A stretch of DNA of 64,000 bases from assembly GCA_030737835.1 (NCBI GenBank), contig CM060847.1, positions 3,128,484-3,192,483 of the forward strand, given 5' to 3'. How positions within the stretch are numbered: position 1 is the stretch's first letter; each line of letters begins with the position of its first letter. Of the stretch, positions 39,040 through 50,129 are shown one piece after another. The notes under the pieces were generated by a model that ran no database searches, had not been told where the DNA came from, and was given only the letters and a program-made list of their open reading frames with translations. The translations under genes and the position numbers were made by a program. Origin of the DNA: Acorus gramineus. Taxonomy: Eukaryota; Streptophyta; Magnoliopsida; Acorales; Acoraceae.

Positions 39040-39802
39040 CTGTTAGGATCCCGATTGCAAAAATACTCCTCTTAAACTAATAAGCAACGCTTCTGTACCC
39101 CCCCCCCATTACTCACCGTTAACAAAATAGAATTAACCATGGTTAATTTGTTAATCACACATATAGAGATTACCTATCTACCTCCAACTAATACTACCCT
39201 TACCCAACCCGAATACCCTCTCACTCTCTCTCTCAAACCCTCTCTTTCTTCTCATTTCTTATCCTCCAAACCTTAACTCTCAAAACATCCACCATTTTCA
39301 AAATTAAAATTTTTTTGAAGAACATGAAGAATAATTTACCCCCCAATAAGGACATTTGAAAAATCATTTTCCTTTGCTCCTTTATTTGCTTAATAATGTT
39401 TATATTCTACATGACAAACCATAATTATAGTTAGGTTTTGAGTTAGGACTGCTCATTGGAATTTTGATTTAGGGAAGAGGAAAACAAATGAATGAGAGGA
39501 GAGGAGGTGTTTGAACGAAGGGGCTTTTCCTCTTCTGTGAAGAAGAAATACATGAGTTTTGGTCAAAAAATTTGGGAGAAAAAAGAGAAAGAAAAAAGAG
39601 ATGGGTTCAGCAAAAAAAAAAAAAAAAAAAGTTGGAGGGTATATTCGATTTTTCTATGCACTTAACGGAGGGTAACGATGATTTTTAATCGGATTTCACA
39701 TAACCTAACCATGGGAGCATCAAAGCACTGCTTATTAATTTAAAAAGATATTTTTCAATGAGATCCTAATAAGAATATTTTTACAATCGATTATCCTAAC
39801 AG
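39040..39802. mobile_element. Palindromic MITE, about 760 bp
   Basis: It begins CTGTTAGGATCCCGATTG and ends in an inverted near-copy (CAATCGATTATCCTAACAG). Inverted pairing continues over 'actaataagcaacgcttctg' on the left. A partial extra copy of the left end precedes it (39005-39039). An A18 homopolymer lies at 39610-39629. Non-coding. Confidence 0.6.
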
Positions 39803-42409
39803 CGTGTGTATATATATATATATATAAAAATCTCATACATATTCACCTCTCCCACGTGACCATGTCTCTCTCTCTCTGTATGTCTCTCTTTAACTTGTTT
39901 TAAGTGTATATATTATTATTATATTAAATGACATTTATTGATTATAAGCCGCTCTTTCTCTAGATCTCTAGGCCCTCTCTTTCTCTCTCTGTACCTATAT
40001 TTTTTGTTTAATGAAATGACATCTATGTCTGTGATATCAGATACAAATAAATGGAGAAAAGCTGATAAGCTGTCGTGGTGCGAGTGGAGAGGAAGAGAAT
40101 ATTAATTAGTATAAAAAACATTTAATAAAAAAATCTGACCCAAACTGATAAGAAAATGTTTAAAATATGTTTGGTTAAATTTTTTTTTATTAAGAATTGG
40201 ATTATAGGATTAGAACTCTTTTTTTTTCAGTATGGGTTGAATAAGGCGAGTGTATTTTCACATGTAACGTGTAACGTAGGAGCATTTATGGTAAAGGTTA
40301 CAGGCTCTGTATAAAGTTTGTAGGGTTAAAGATATCTGTATTTTTGTAAACATAAATAATCTCATAGAAGTCCTTGTAAAAGTTAGAGTAGACACAAGAA
40401 TCCCTAGAAACTCATAAAAAATTTAATTATCATCATCGGGTTAAAATTTCATTCAAATTTGACAGAATATTTTGTCACCATATAATTGTGTAAACATTAT
40501 AGTCTCCATAAATAATCATAAAAATAAATTAGTCCATACAAAAATCAAATTATCCTTGTAAGACTTTTTATGTTTCTTTATTTCCATTGAAGTAGTGATT
40601 GAAAATTGTTAAAAATTAAAGAATAATTTAATCATTTCATGGTTATAAGTTAAAGTTAAGTATGGTAGGTTAGATTATGATTATTTTTTGTTAAAACTAG
40701 GGATGTATATAGGTTTTTGTGAGTTTTTAAAGGGCTTGTACATCTGCTTCAACTTTGATAAGAACTAATATGGGATTACCCATGTTTGTGAGGATTTGAT
40801 TAATGTCTTTAACCCAAGTTTGTAATAATAATCCAGAAAATTAGTGAATAATATAAATGTAAACAAATTTTAATTTGTTGGGTCAGGTAAATCTTATGTA
40901 ATTATACTATGTAATTATATTATAGTGATCTCTCATGTACATGTGTGAACAACGACACCACCACACTTAAATTAATTTAATGTTAAGATTTTACAAATAA
41001 TTTATGCAATATGTTGTATTGATAAAGAAGAAACATGAAATATTTAAAATAAAATTTAAAGTACATGAATTTTTATATATGTAAATACATTTATAATTTC
41101 TTTGATCAATGATAAAATCTCATCAATTAATGTGATACGAATAGGTTAACGAATTTGTTTTAATTTGCCATTTCATTTATAGTCATCAAGTCACTCTATA
41201 TTACAATAAAGCATATATATTTTTGCATGCAATTTATATGTATATGCACATGTAAAATAATATGATGTTTTAATTTTCATTTGCAGTTCAATAATATAGA
41301 AAAAAGAGAAAGTTAACTAAATAGATAGATAATGATATTTTATACCCAAATATTTTTTTTTTACACTTATTAAAAATGAATTCATTCAATTCGAAGTTGA
41401 GCAATATATATTTTTCATCAAAATATATATCTTAATTAGTATACCACGTTTACTATTTTTTTAAAAAGTGTACCAATTTCCAAAATGTAATAATGATTTA
41501 CTACAATTATATATATAAATATAAATAATTTAATTCATAGTTGAACTACCTAATATATTTACACATATTATAACTAATTAAAATTTATTAATATTTTACC
41601 AATAATTTACAAAACATACACACACACATATAATGTTTTTTTCACAAAAATGGAGCCCTCACTCGGCCCCAGCCCCCAAGTATGTATAGATGGATGCGAA
41701 TCTACGAAATGATAAGATTTTCCATCAGAAAAACCAAAATCAAACTGAACAAAAAGAATATATTCGATTGACAAGACAAGAAATCCAAACAGGTCTCAGA
41801 AAATAATTAAAACGTGGTAATGCATCAATAATATTTTGCAGGTTGGATTTGTTTGTTTGTTTATTTTTAATTTATTTATTTCACGTACATTTTCTTGCTA
41901 CCGTTTGGCTTGGTGTCGTCGGGGCGACAAGAGAGCTCCCAACAAAACCAAAACAAATTTTTTTTTGACAAAAATAAGATAATATTGAAATCTAGGTAGG
42001 GATCTAAGCCAACTCATAAAATGGGGCCTTATATATGTATATTGAAATTTTTGAGTTAATATTTTAATCATGTTAGTAATAAAAAGATCAAGACTAAGCA
42101 AAGAAATGATAATAATGATTAAAAATAAAAAATAACAAAAAAAACTCATCGAGTTCTTCTTTAAAAAGAAAAAAAATCACAAAAATAGGATCATTTCTTT
42201 TATAGAAATAAATAAATCCCTATAAAATAGAGTATACTAAAAATATATTAAATATATAAAGATACAGATGAATTTTTTTTAAAATCACAAAAAAATACTT
42301 TTCATAATGATGTCAACAAAGATTACATTTTCAAATAAAACTCATAAATTTAAATTTAAAATAAATAGGAAGACATTTTCAAGTTATTTTTAAAAAAAAA
42401 TTAATTTTA
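39803..42409. other. AT-rich gene-free stretch
   Basis: (TA)n near 39811, CT-rich patches near 39866 and 39950, then about 2.4 kb of very AT-rich sequence. No open frame, RNA gene or bounded repeat was recognised. Confidence 0.4.
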
Positions 42410-42650
42410 GAGTGTTGTTACACATAGTTTTTACTGCAGCTTCAATTCCAGTCTTATATGCGTCGATAGAAAGTTATCAAAGCGTATACTCACCTTAGCA
42501 ATGCATATATGCTATTTATTAGAGGTATATGCTTCACTTATTGTAAAAACATATACCTTATTAGATGATGTATACTATTTTAAAAAAATTCAAAACACTT
42601 TTAAATTGAATTTAGGGCTACAAAATGGACTGAATGTAAAATTATTATTA
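42410..42650. repeat. Copy of dispersed AT-rich repeat family B
   Basis: It runs from 'gtgttgttacacatagtttt' to 'ctacaaaatggactgaatgt', with internal 'catataccttattagatgat'. It matches the copies near 44190 and 57165. Confidence 0.45.
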
Positions 42651-42834
42651 AGTTTAATGTCAAAAATTTAACATAAAAAAAGTTCTTGGATTAGGGGGCC
42701 CTCTTTAAAGAAGAGGTCCTAGGCAATCGCCTACCTGGCCTATAGTCAGCAGGCCGGCCATGCATGTATCTATACCATATGATCCAAATCATCATTTAAG
42801 TGTATATATACCAGTGAACCTAAAAACCATGAAA

Positions 42835-43175
42835 AATATGCTCTGCTCTAGGCTTGATATATCCTATGCAGTAGGAAAGTTGAGTAGATATATATACTCG
42901 AAATTCTAGTGTAGAACATTGGAAAGCTATAAAGAGGTTATTAATTTAAATATCATAAAGGTACATATAACTTTGGGTTAGAAGAATATATCGATGCTAA
43001 TTGGATTTCAAGCTCAAATGAATCCAAATCCACTGGTGGCTATGTTTTTCTATTAGGAGGTGCAGTTATATGCTGGAAATGATCTACAAAACAATCTGTT
43101 AGGACTGGTTTACTATGCAAGCTGAATTCATAGCATTAGATTTAGTAGGTAGTGAGGCTGAATGGTCCAAATGAA
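42835..43175 (+). mobile_element. Ty1/copia retrotransposon fossil, RNase H end
   Basis: A short fragment shows the copia RNase H signature [21 protein letters not shown], followed by a block resembling AEFIALDL-EAEW. Only the end of the pol region is present. No LTRs were recognised nearby. It is broken and old. An LTR-like piece of uncertain kinship is at 51590-51797. Confidence 0.65.
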
Positions 43176-44080
43176 AGCGGATTTTGCTTTTTAGATAATC
43201 AATTTCAAACAAATATGATTAAATTTTAGTTTTTTTTTCAACTTTTGACTTTATATGTTTTGAAATCCTACTAAACAACTTTTATAAAAAAAAAACTGAT
43301 TAACTGTGGACTTTTCATATATAATTGATTATTCTATATAATTTATTTAGAGCGTAATTTTTTTTAAAAAAAGTTGGTCCACATGTAGCCCTAATATTTA
43401 TAATTTTTCATTTATTGATCAGATAGTAGTAAAGTTTTCTTGCATAGAGGAATAATGGGATGTGGGGCAAACTTTTCACATTTATGGGACCAGTGAGTAC
43501 ATATAGTTTAATATTTGAAAAATGTAATATTGTATTATAATTGATAATTTTTAAAATAGCAATTGTAATAATATGAATTAAAAAAATAGAGATAAAACTA
43601 TAAAAGTCACTGTTAATAGACTTAATTTGTTTTTTTTTTCATTATCAGTGATTATGAAGACATTAATTTATAAGCACTTGAATTGAAAAAAGCAAAAAAA
43701 AAAAAAAAAAAAAGATTTTTTACACACACTTAAAATAATCAATTGAGTTTTTACATATTTAATTTTTTCACAATTAGTTTTAAAATTTAATTTGGATGTA
43801 TTTCGTAATTAAAAATTAATTCTAATAGTCTCGCTACTTTTGCATCAATATAAAAGTTTTTACTTGTATTTCCCTTATTAATAAACATAATGCATTTTGA
43901 AAATAGTTTAATTACCTCCATATTTTAACTGTGACTATTTACCTCCTTGCGTACTCCCATGATTAATAATTTATTTCTGTGGGGACAAAAAAAAGACCAC
44001 AATTTTTTTTTTTGGGTAGGACAAAAAAAGACCACAATTGATTATGATCTGCAAAGTTCTGGATAAAACATTAATTTAAA
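43176..44080. other. AT-rich gene-free stretch
   Basis: Poly(A) near 43694-43712, otherwise featureless AT-rich DNA. No gene was recognised. Confidence 0.4.
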
Positions 44081-44104
44081 AGGGAGTATCAATGTATGTA
44101 TAAA

Positions 44105-44172
44105 CACAATACGAAAGCATGGGCTCAACAGTGACTTTACAATACGAAAGCATGGGCTCAACAGTGACTTTA
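44105..44172. repeat. Perfect 34-bp tandem duplication
   Basis: A unit beginning 'acaatacgaaagcatgggct' is present twice head-to-tail with no visible mismatch, indicating a recent duplication. Function unknown. Confidence 0.8.
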
Positions 44173-44189
44173 TGTTAGGAATAATGATA

Positions 44190-44470
44190 GGGTGCTGTTA
44201 CATTCAATTTTATTCTCAGTTCAAAACACAGACCTTATATACCTTGTTATAGATTTAATTAAGCATATATCTCGTTAGATAATGTATATACCTAATTGAA
44301 TTTTTTTTTACATTTGTTAAAAATGAATTCATTCAATTTTAAATGGAGTGATATGCATTTTTTATCAAAGCATATATCTCATTAGATGATGTTTATTATT
44401 TAAAAAAAATAAAAATACATGATGTCTGAGTTTTTATTGATAAATGTGACTGAGTGTATTTTTTTCTATT
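44190..44470. repeat. Copy of dispersed AT-rich repeat family B
   Basis: Begins 'ggtgctgttacattcaattt' and has internal 'tatatctcattagatgatgt'. Same family as 42410 and 57165. Confidence 0.45.
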
Positions 44471-45227
44471 ATATGATTGACCCTACGCAGACGTGACATG
44501 ATTATGGTCATTTATTCATTTTTATTTTTAAATAAATTTTTAGTGTGTGTCATTGTTGTGTGATTTGTTTATGGATTCTGTGTTGTGTGCCCATCATTTT
44601 TTCTAATATTTAACTTAAATTTAAACAAAGTTCACTTAATGTAAATAACAAGGACACCCTACCCATATAGCTTCCAAATCACTGTCAATAGATTGAGTTA
44701 GATATTCTTTTTACCCTTGATTTTGGTGTGTATCTATAAATAGTCAATAGATGGTCCATGCTTTCATTATGAAAACGTACAAAATCAAATACATTCTTTG
44801 TGCCCCGTTTGAATGTGAAAATATTTGGGAATAAATGAAAATCGTGTATTTTGATTGTTTGTGAGTCTTAAATATATGGAGATAAACTATGCTATGATAA
44901 ATTAGTATAAAACTCTACTTGAAAAAGTAAAATTTTCATTTATAAAGAGTTTTTCGCATTTTTGACACATTATAGGGGGATTTTTAGTGTATTGTGTTTT
45001 CAGTTTGGGTTAATCAAACAGAATATTCCTTATTTGTTGATGGAATTTAACTCAAGGGGCTATTTGGATTTACATAGGTGTTTTCAAGGGATTATATGAA
45101 CTTCAAGAAAAGTCAAGGGGTGACTCCTTCGCATGATTGAGTAGTTGAGAAATAAAATAAATGATCAAGGGATAACATAAGTGACTGTCACATGGTGTTC
45201 CATGTTCCATGATGTGATCAGCAACAA
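44471..45227. other. Intergenic DNA with MITE pieces
   Basis: A half-element start 'ccccgtttgaatgtg' near 44814 and, at about 44940-45125, the right half of the MITE family that is intact at 60106-60651 ('gacacattatagggggattt', 'aggtgttttcaagggattat'). No gene. Confidence 0.4.
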
Positions 45228-45566
45228 TCCCGTTTGATTCTAGAATATGTTAAGAATAAATAGAAATTAGTTAAAATAAGTTTAAAATGAATGTTTGAAT
45301 GACTAGAATAAATAAGAATTTATAAGCCTGAATTAACTGATATAAAGTGGTATATGAATTCAATTAACTGTCATCATTTTTCAACTTTTATAAATCATTA
45401 TCCACACCTTATTCACATTTTATTCAAACAACAAAAACTTTATTATTATGTTTCCCAAAAAGAATAGTTTAAACCACAACTAAACAAAAAATCACTTTAT
45501 CCTTATTTATAGTAGAGTAGTCATAAGTTAATATCAAAATAACTTAATTTTCAAACTAAACGGGGG
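45228..45566. mobile_element. hAT-like MITE
   Basis: Starts CCCGTTTGATT and ends CAAACTAAACGGGGG, an imperfect terminal inverted repeat. The AT-rich interior is akin to the element at 29288-29714. Confidence 0.55.
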
Positions 45567-45605
45567 CTATAAAATTATGGAAATTTATATGCTTTTGAGC
45601 ATATT

Positions 45606-45990
45606 CACTAATAGAAATATAGGCATTAGCAGATATGCTGTGAAATATTTTATAACAATAACATGTATTTTCGCTGCAAAAAGTCTTTCTCGACAAAATG
45701 ATTTCGTTCCTATTGTTGTAGCAAATGTCTTGTATGGGAAAAGTTTTTGCGGTAAAATTTTATCTCCGTAGCAAAATGTATTTTCACAGTAGAAAGATAC
45801 CATTTGCTACGAAATTATTTTCGCAACAGCATGCTACCTCTAGCTACGAAATTTATTTGTCACAAAATGTCACATTTTACTGCGAAAATATAATTTCAAT
45901 AAAAGATGACATTCTAAAAGTCTACAAATTTAATAAAAAAATATAAACATTTCCTTGTGAAATATTTCACAGAAAAAAGTCACATCTTTG
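45606..45990 (+). mobile_element. CACTA (En/Spm)-type terminal fragment
   Basis: It begins CACTAATAGAAATATAGGCATTAGC, close to the CACTA-family terminus (CACTA-AGAAAA-GGCATTAGCG). Subterminal repeats of 'tgctacgaaatt' and 'ttcgctgcaaa' in both orientations follow. The opposite terminus was not found, so it is incomplete or degraded. Short open frames here are incidental. Confidence 0.5.
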
Positions 45991-46082
45991 TTATTTTTTA
46001 AAAAAATTTATATTACCATTAAATAAATATTTAATGATGCCAATAATAATAAAACAATCCAAATTTTTAATAAAAATTAATG

Positions 46083-46215
46083 GGTAAATTAATTAGAGGT
46101 CCCTGAGTATACTCTCTTATTATTTCTAAGTCCCTCGCAGATTTAGAGTTTTCTTTAGATCCCTATTATAGTATTTCATTATTTCTAGGTCTCTAGGGTT
46201 AGCTGCCATTACATG
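46083..46215. repeat. End fragment of the 37.8-kb MITE family
   Basis: 'ggtaaattaattagaggtcc' followed by 'tttctaagtccctcgcagat' mirrors the left end of the element at 37779-38356. Only one end is recognisable. Confidence 0.45.
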
Positions 46216-47102
46216 TCCCGTTGAAAATACCCTCAACTCTTCCTCAATACACTATTATGTACTCCTTGTACATTGCATCCTCAGTACGCTATTATGTACT
46301 CCTCATATTTTGTTAATCATCCTCAGTACATTATTATAGAATTTATGTACATTGTTAGCCCCCAGACTTATAAAGGGCTGAGGATATTTTAGGTAGTTTA
46401 AATACAAAAATCATCGTCTATGTCGATCTAGAAATAATATTTTTGATTTTCGATCAACATAATCCATGTCGAGTCATCTTAAATACAGAAAACATATTTT
46501 ATGTCAAGCTCAGAGGATGAGTTAGATATAAAAAATAAAATGGGTGGATAAAATAACTTGTGGGGTGACTATAACCACACCCTTTTCAATATTATCTCTC
46601 TCCCCCCCCCCCCCCCCCATAAACCCTCTCTCCCTCTATATCTCTATGTTTCTCTTGAAGTCATCCTATTTTCCATCTCTCAAGGCTTCCAAAATGTTGA
46701 AATTTTAACAGTGTTCAAACTCTATTATATAGATATTTTCTTTACTTTTATAATTTTTCTATTCCATTAGTTAAGTTGAACTCTTTTCATTGATTAAAAA
46801 TTTTATTTAATTGAAAAATTCATACTTTATTTATTAGATGCATATATAATATAATTTTTTTATTTTAATGATTGTATAATTGTACGATATTATTTATCTT
46901 TTGTAAGTGCAAGATTCAATTAAATTAATTTTTTTTAAATATGTATAGGCCCCTCTTTAATGGATCACCTAGGACCTATCTAAATGAATCAATTATCAAG
47001 GCCGACCCTATATCCATGCATGCTTGCCCACTGAAATAAATAAATTTATATTTTATAATATAAAAATCCTGCCCTCCACCCATTGCTCTATCTTCCCCCT
47101 TC

Positions 47103-47139
<37 letters not shown>

Positions 47140-47646
47140 TATCCGTCCCCTTCCTTATCTCATTGAGTGACCTCAATCTACTACTCCTTCCACTTGCCGC
47201 CCATTAAAAGTTTAAAACGGGTCATATCGTACCAGCCCATTAAAGAAATGGCCCAGTGGACTGTGTCGGGCTGGCCAGTTAATTTTGATGAGCTGTGCAG
47301 GGCCTAGCATATCGGGCTGACGCCCATGGGCCTACTCAGCCAGCCCGCAATTGTTTTTCTAAAAAATATTTTTTAATTTTTTATTACAAACTTTATTTTT
47401 TTTTAATATTATACACACAAAATATATATATAAACATATAATATACACATATATACATACAAACATTATTTATGCTTGATAAAACAATAAGATAAGATAC
47501 TTATTCAACAATTATATGTCTCGTTTGTTGTGAATTATCATGCGATGCTGCTTGACCAGTTTGACTCCTCTACCGTTCTCTACCCTTCTTTTATTTTCTC
47601 TCTCTTCCCCTTCCCATTGATTGGTGGGGTGAGAGAGTTAGATCAG
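46216..47646. other. Gene-free stretch with simple repeats
   Basis: A C18 homopolymer at about 46602-46618, (CT)n at 47105-47136, and a GGGC/GCCC-rich patch at 47215-47350 of the kind found in plant transposon ends. No gene was recognised. Confidence 0.4.
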
Positions 47647-47647
47647 T

Positions 47648-48020
47648 GGGAGTAGATATTATCTATTTTATTATTAATTTTTTTAAAAAAAAAACAAATA
47701 AAGAAATGACCAGAATAACCTTGACCCATCCACGAAGTCCTTTAATAGACCTGTCAACAGGTCAGGTCCGGGTCGGGTCGGGTGGGATACGGATGGATTC
47801 GGACCCGATACGTGGCAAGATCCGGCGGATATTGGGAGTAGATATTCTCTATTTTATTATTATTTTTTTGAAAAAAATCGGATAAAGAAATGACCAAAAT
47901 AACCTTGACCCATCCGTGAAGTCCTTTAATAGGCCTGTCAACAGGTCAGGTTCGGGTCGGGTCGGGTGAACCCGGACCGGACTCGTGGCAAGACCCGGCG
48001 GGTTCGGGGAAATGTGGACC
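47648..48020. repeat. Tandem duplication of about 185 bp
   Basis: Units 47648-47833 and 47834-48020 both run from 'gggagtagatatt' through 'ttgacccatcc' and 'cctgtcaacaggtcaggt' to 'ggcaaga-ccggcgg', with scattered mismatches. The duplicated block includes the left end of the MITE described next plus about 90 bp of flank. Confidence 0.8.
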
Positions 48021-48830
48021 CGTACCCGCTGGGTCTTGCCACGGGTCAGGTCCGGGTTCGACCCGGATAGTTGGTAAAAAAAAAAGAAAAGAGGTCATGT
48101 ATTTGTTTGTCTTATCATTCTATTTGAAATTTTTTGTAATAAAACATTATTATTAATGAGACTATGTTTGAATATAATTTTATACCATTCAAAAAAAATA
48201 AATGAATTATTAAACAACATCCAAAACAATAATCACTGACATAAAAAATATATTAACCTAAATAATAAACATAACTAATTATACAAACATTCAAAACAAT
48301 ATTAACCTAAACAACATTCAAAACAATAAACACTAACATATTAACATAAATAATAAACATAAATCATGCAATAAACTAATTAATCATACAAATTCAAAAG
48401 CTAATTAGCTAATTATTCAAAACAAACCGATGGCAATACATTACTAAGTTTATTACATATTAAACAATCAAGTTCTTGCAAGTTGCAACATCAACATAAC
48501 AAAAAAATGTTATGATTATGATTATGACTTATGATTTATGGACTTGTGATGATTATGATTTATGAACTTGTGGATACAAAAATAAGTTAAGTAAAAAATA
48601 AAATCATGTATCAACTAATACTAATGGTCTTATAATATATGAGCATATTTTAATAAAACAATCCGTCTCGGGTCCAACGGATCAGGGCAGGGTGGATCCG
48701 AACTAGACACGTTTGTTTGTTCGGGTTCATCGGCTCAGGTCTAACTTGGGTCAGATCCAAATCAGATCAGATATATTACACGTATATTGAATCCGAATCG
48801 ATTTGGGTTCGGACCTGACCCGTTGACAGC
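47745..48830. mobile_element. hAT-like MITE with GGGTCGGG/GACCTGACCCG termini
   Basis: Left end TAGACCTGTCAACAGGTCAGGTC (again at 47930) and right end GACCTGACCCGTTGACAGCCC form inverted termini of the CTGTCAA type seen at 49793-50269. Possible imperfect target duplications are TCCTTTAA and TCCTTAAG. The interior is AT-rich, with 'aataaacataa' and 'gattatgatttatg' sub-repeats (48190-48560). Confidence 0.6.
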
Positions 48831-48919
48831 CCATCCTTAAGCGAGAAAGTAAGGCTAATTGAGATATTTTTCTAAATATATGAACTCGGCTTTGGGCATA
48901 TTTATTTCAGGGGTGTGCC

Positions 48920-49178
48920 TGTAATAAATCGAAGTTCTTCTCCGGCGGACTCTCTCTTCTTCGATCAGTCCTTCTCATTCCTCTTTCAAAACTAGGTTTC
49001 AATCTCATCCGCAAAGCCTCCTCGTCCGTTGATTGCCCCCAATCGAACGGTGCGTTTTCAAATTCCCTTCTCTGTGTTGGTCTATGTATCACTTTCTATC
49101 TGATTCGATTGTCGATTCTCCGTTCAATCCGTCTCTTCATGTAGGTATAATTGGTGGCGAAAGAGGATTGCATCAACC
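48920..49178 (+). promoter_or_regulatory. SNU23: Probable 5' leader of SNU23
   Basis: A CT-rich leader precedes the SNU23 ATG. A possible leader intron runs from a donor near 49048 (cg|gtgcgt) to an acceptor at 49144 (catgtag|gtataa). No clear TATA box was found, as is common for housekeeping genes. Confidence 0.4.
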
Positions 49179-50088
49179 ATGTCTCAATCCGGACCCAATG
49201 TGAGTATCTCGTTAAAAAAAAAGTTTTTTTTTATTCCAATTAGGGTTTCCCCCCTTTTTCATTTAAATAATCGAATGAACAAATTTCAGGCCGTCGGAGT
49301 AGACAATACACACAGAAGGAAATGGAACCGCGAAGAATTTCTCGAACGAGCTCGCCAGCGCGAAGAGCAGGTTTTTGTTCTTTAGCATTTGAAGTTTGAA
49401 TTTGATCGACATGTTGAAATTCTTACTAATTCTTCTGATATAACTGGAATTGCTATTCAGGAGGAAGACGGACGGCGATCAAAAGGTGAATTTTTGGATT
49501 CTTATAAATGTGTGTGTGGAGGTACATAAGAATTGTCTCTCATGTGGATGTTGATTATGTTTTGATCAGCGAAAGGTCCTGCGGTGCAAAGGAAGCCATT
49601 GAAACACAGGGATTATGAAGTGGACCTCGACTCCCGCCTTGGGAAAACACAGGTTTGTTTTACTTCTTGTTCGATACTTCGATTGTCTGGGTTTTGCCCG
49701 ATGGTTGTATAATGTATTTTCTGGGTGACTTGTATTATATTCTGGTTTCGTGTTTTGATTGTGTTGATGGCGGTTGAAGATGTGACTGTATCTAAGTCTG
49801 TCAATCGGACGGATACGGATCGGATATGCCAATATTCATATCCTAACTTTCAGATTTGGATACGGATATTAATTTTCGGATTCGGATCCCTTCAGACACA
49901 GATCGGATACAATTATTTTTCGGATAATTGACATGTTTGAATATTAATATTAATTTGGATAATCAAGTGATATTTTATAGAGACATCAAAATTAAAATTA
50001 AAATTTTAAAGCTTATTATCTCTTTCAGATATCATACATTGAAAATTTAATAGTATTATAATATATTATTATTGTGATTAAATATGAG

Positions 50089-50129
<41 letters not shown>

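Noticed and set aside
42835-43175. Possible host gene exon with an RNase H-like motif
   Set aside because: The [11 protein letters not shown]-type motif is specific to Ty1/copia pol; it is a fossil fragment.
45577-45946. Short open frames rich in FAAKS/FCGK words
   Set aside because: They come from inverted subterminal repeats of a CACTA-type end, in both strands.
50088-50121. (TA)n run as a possible matrix or regulatory element
   Set aside because: A simple microsatellite inside a MITE; no further support.
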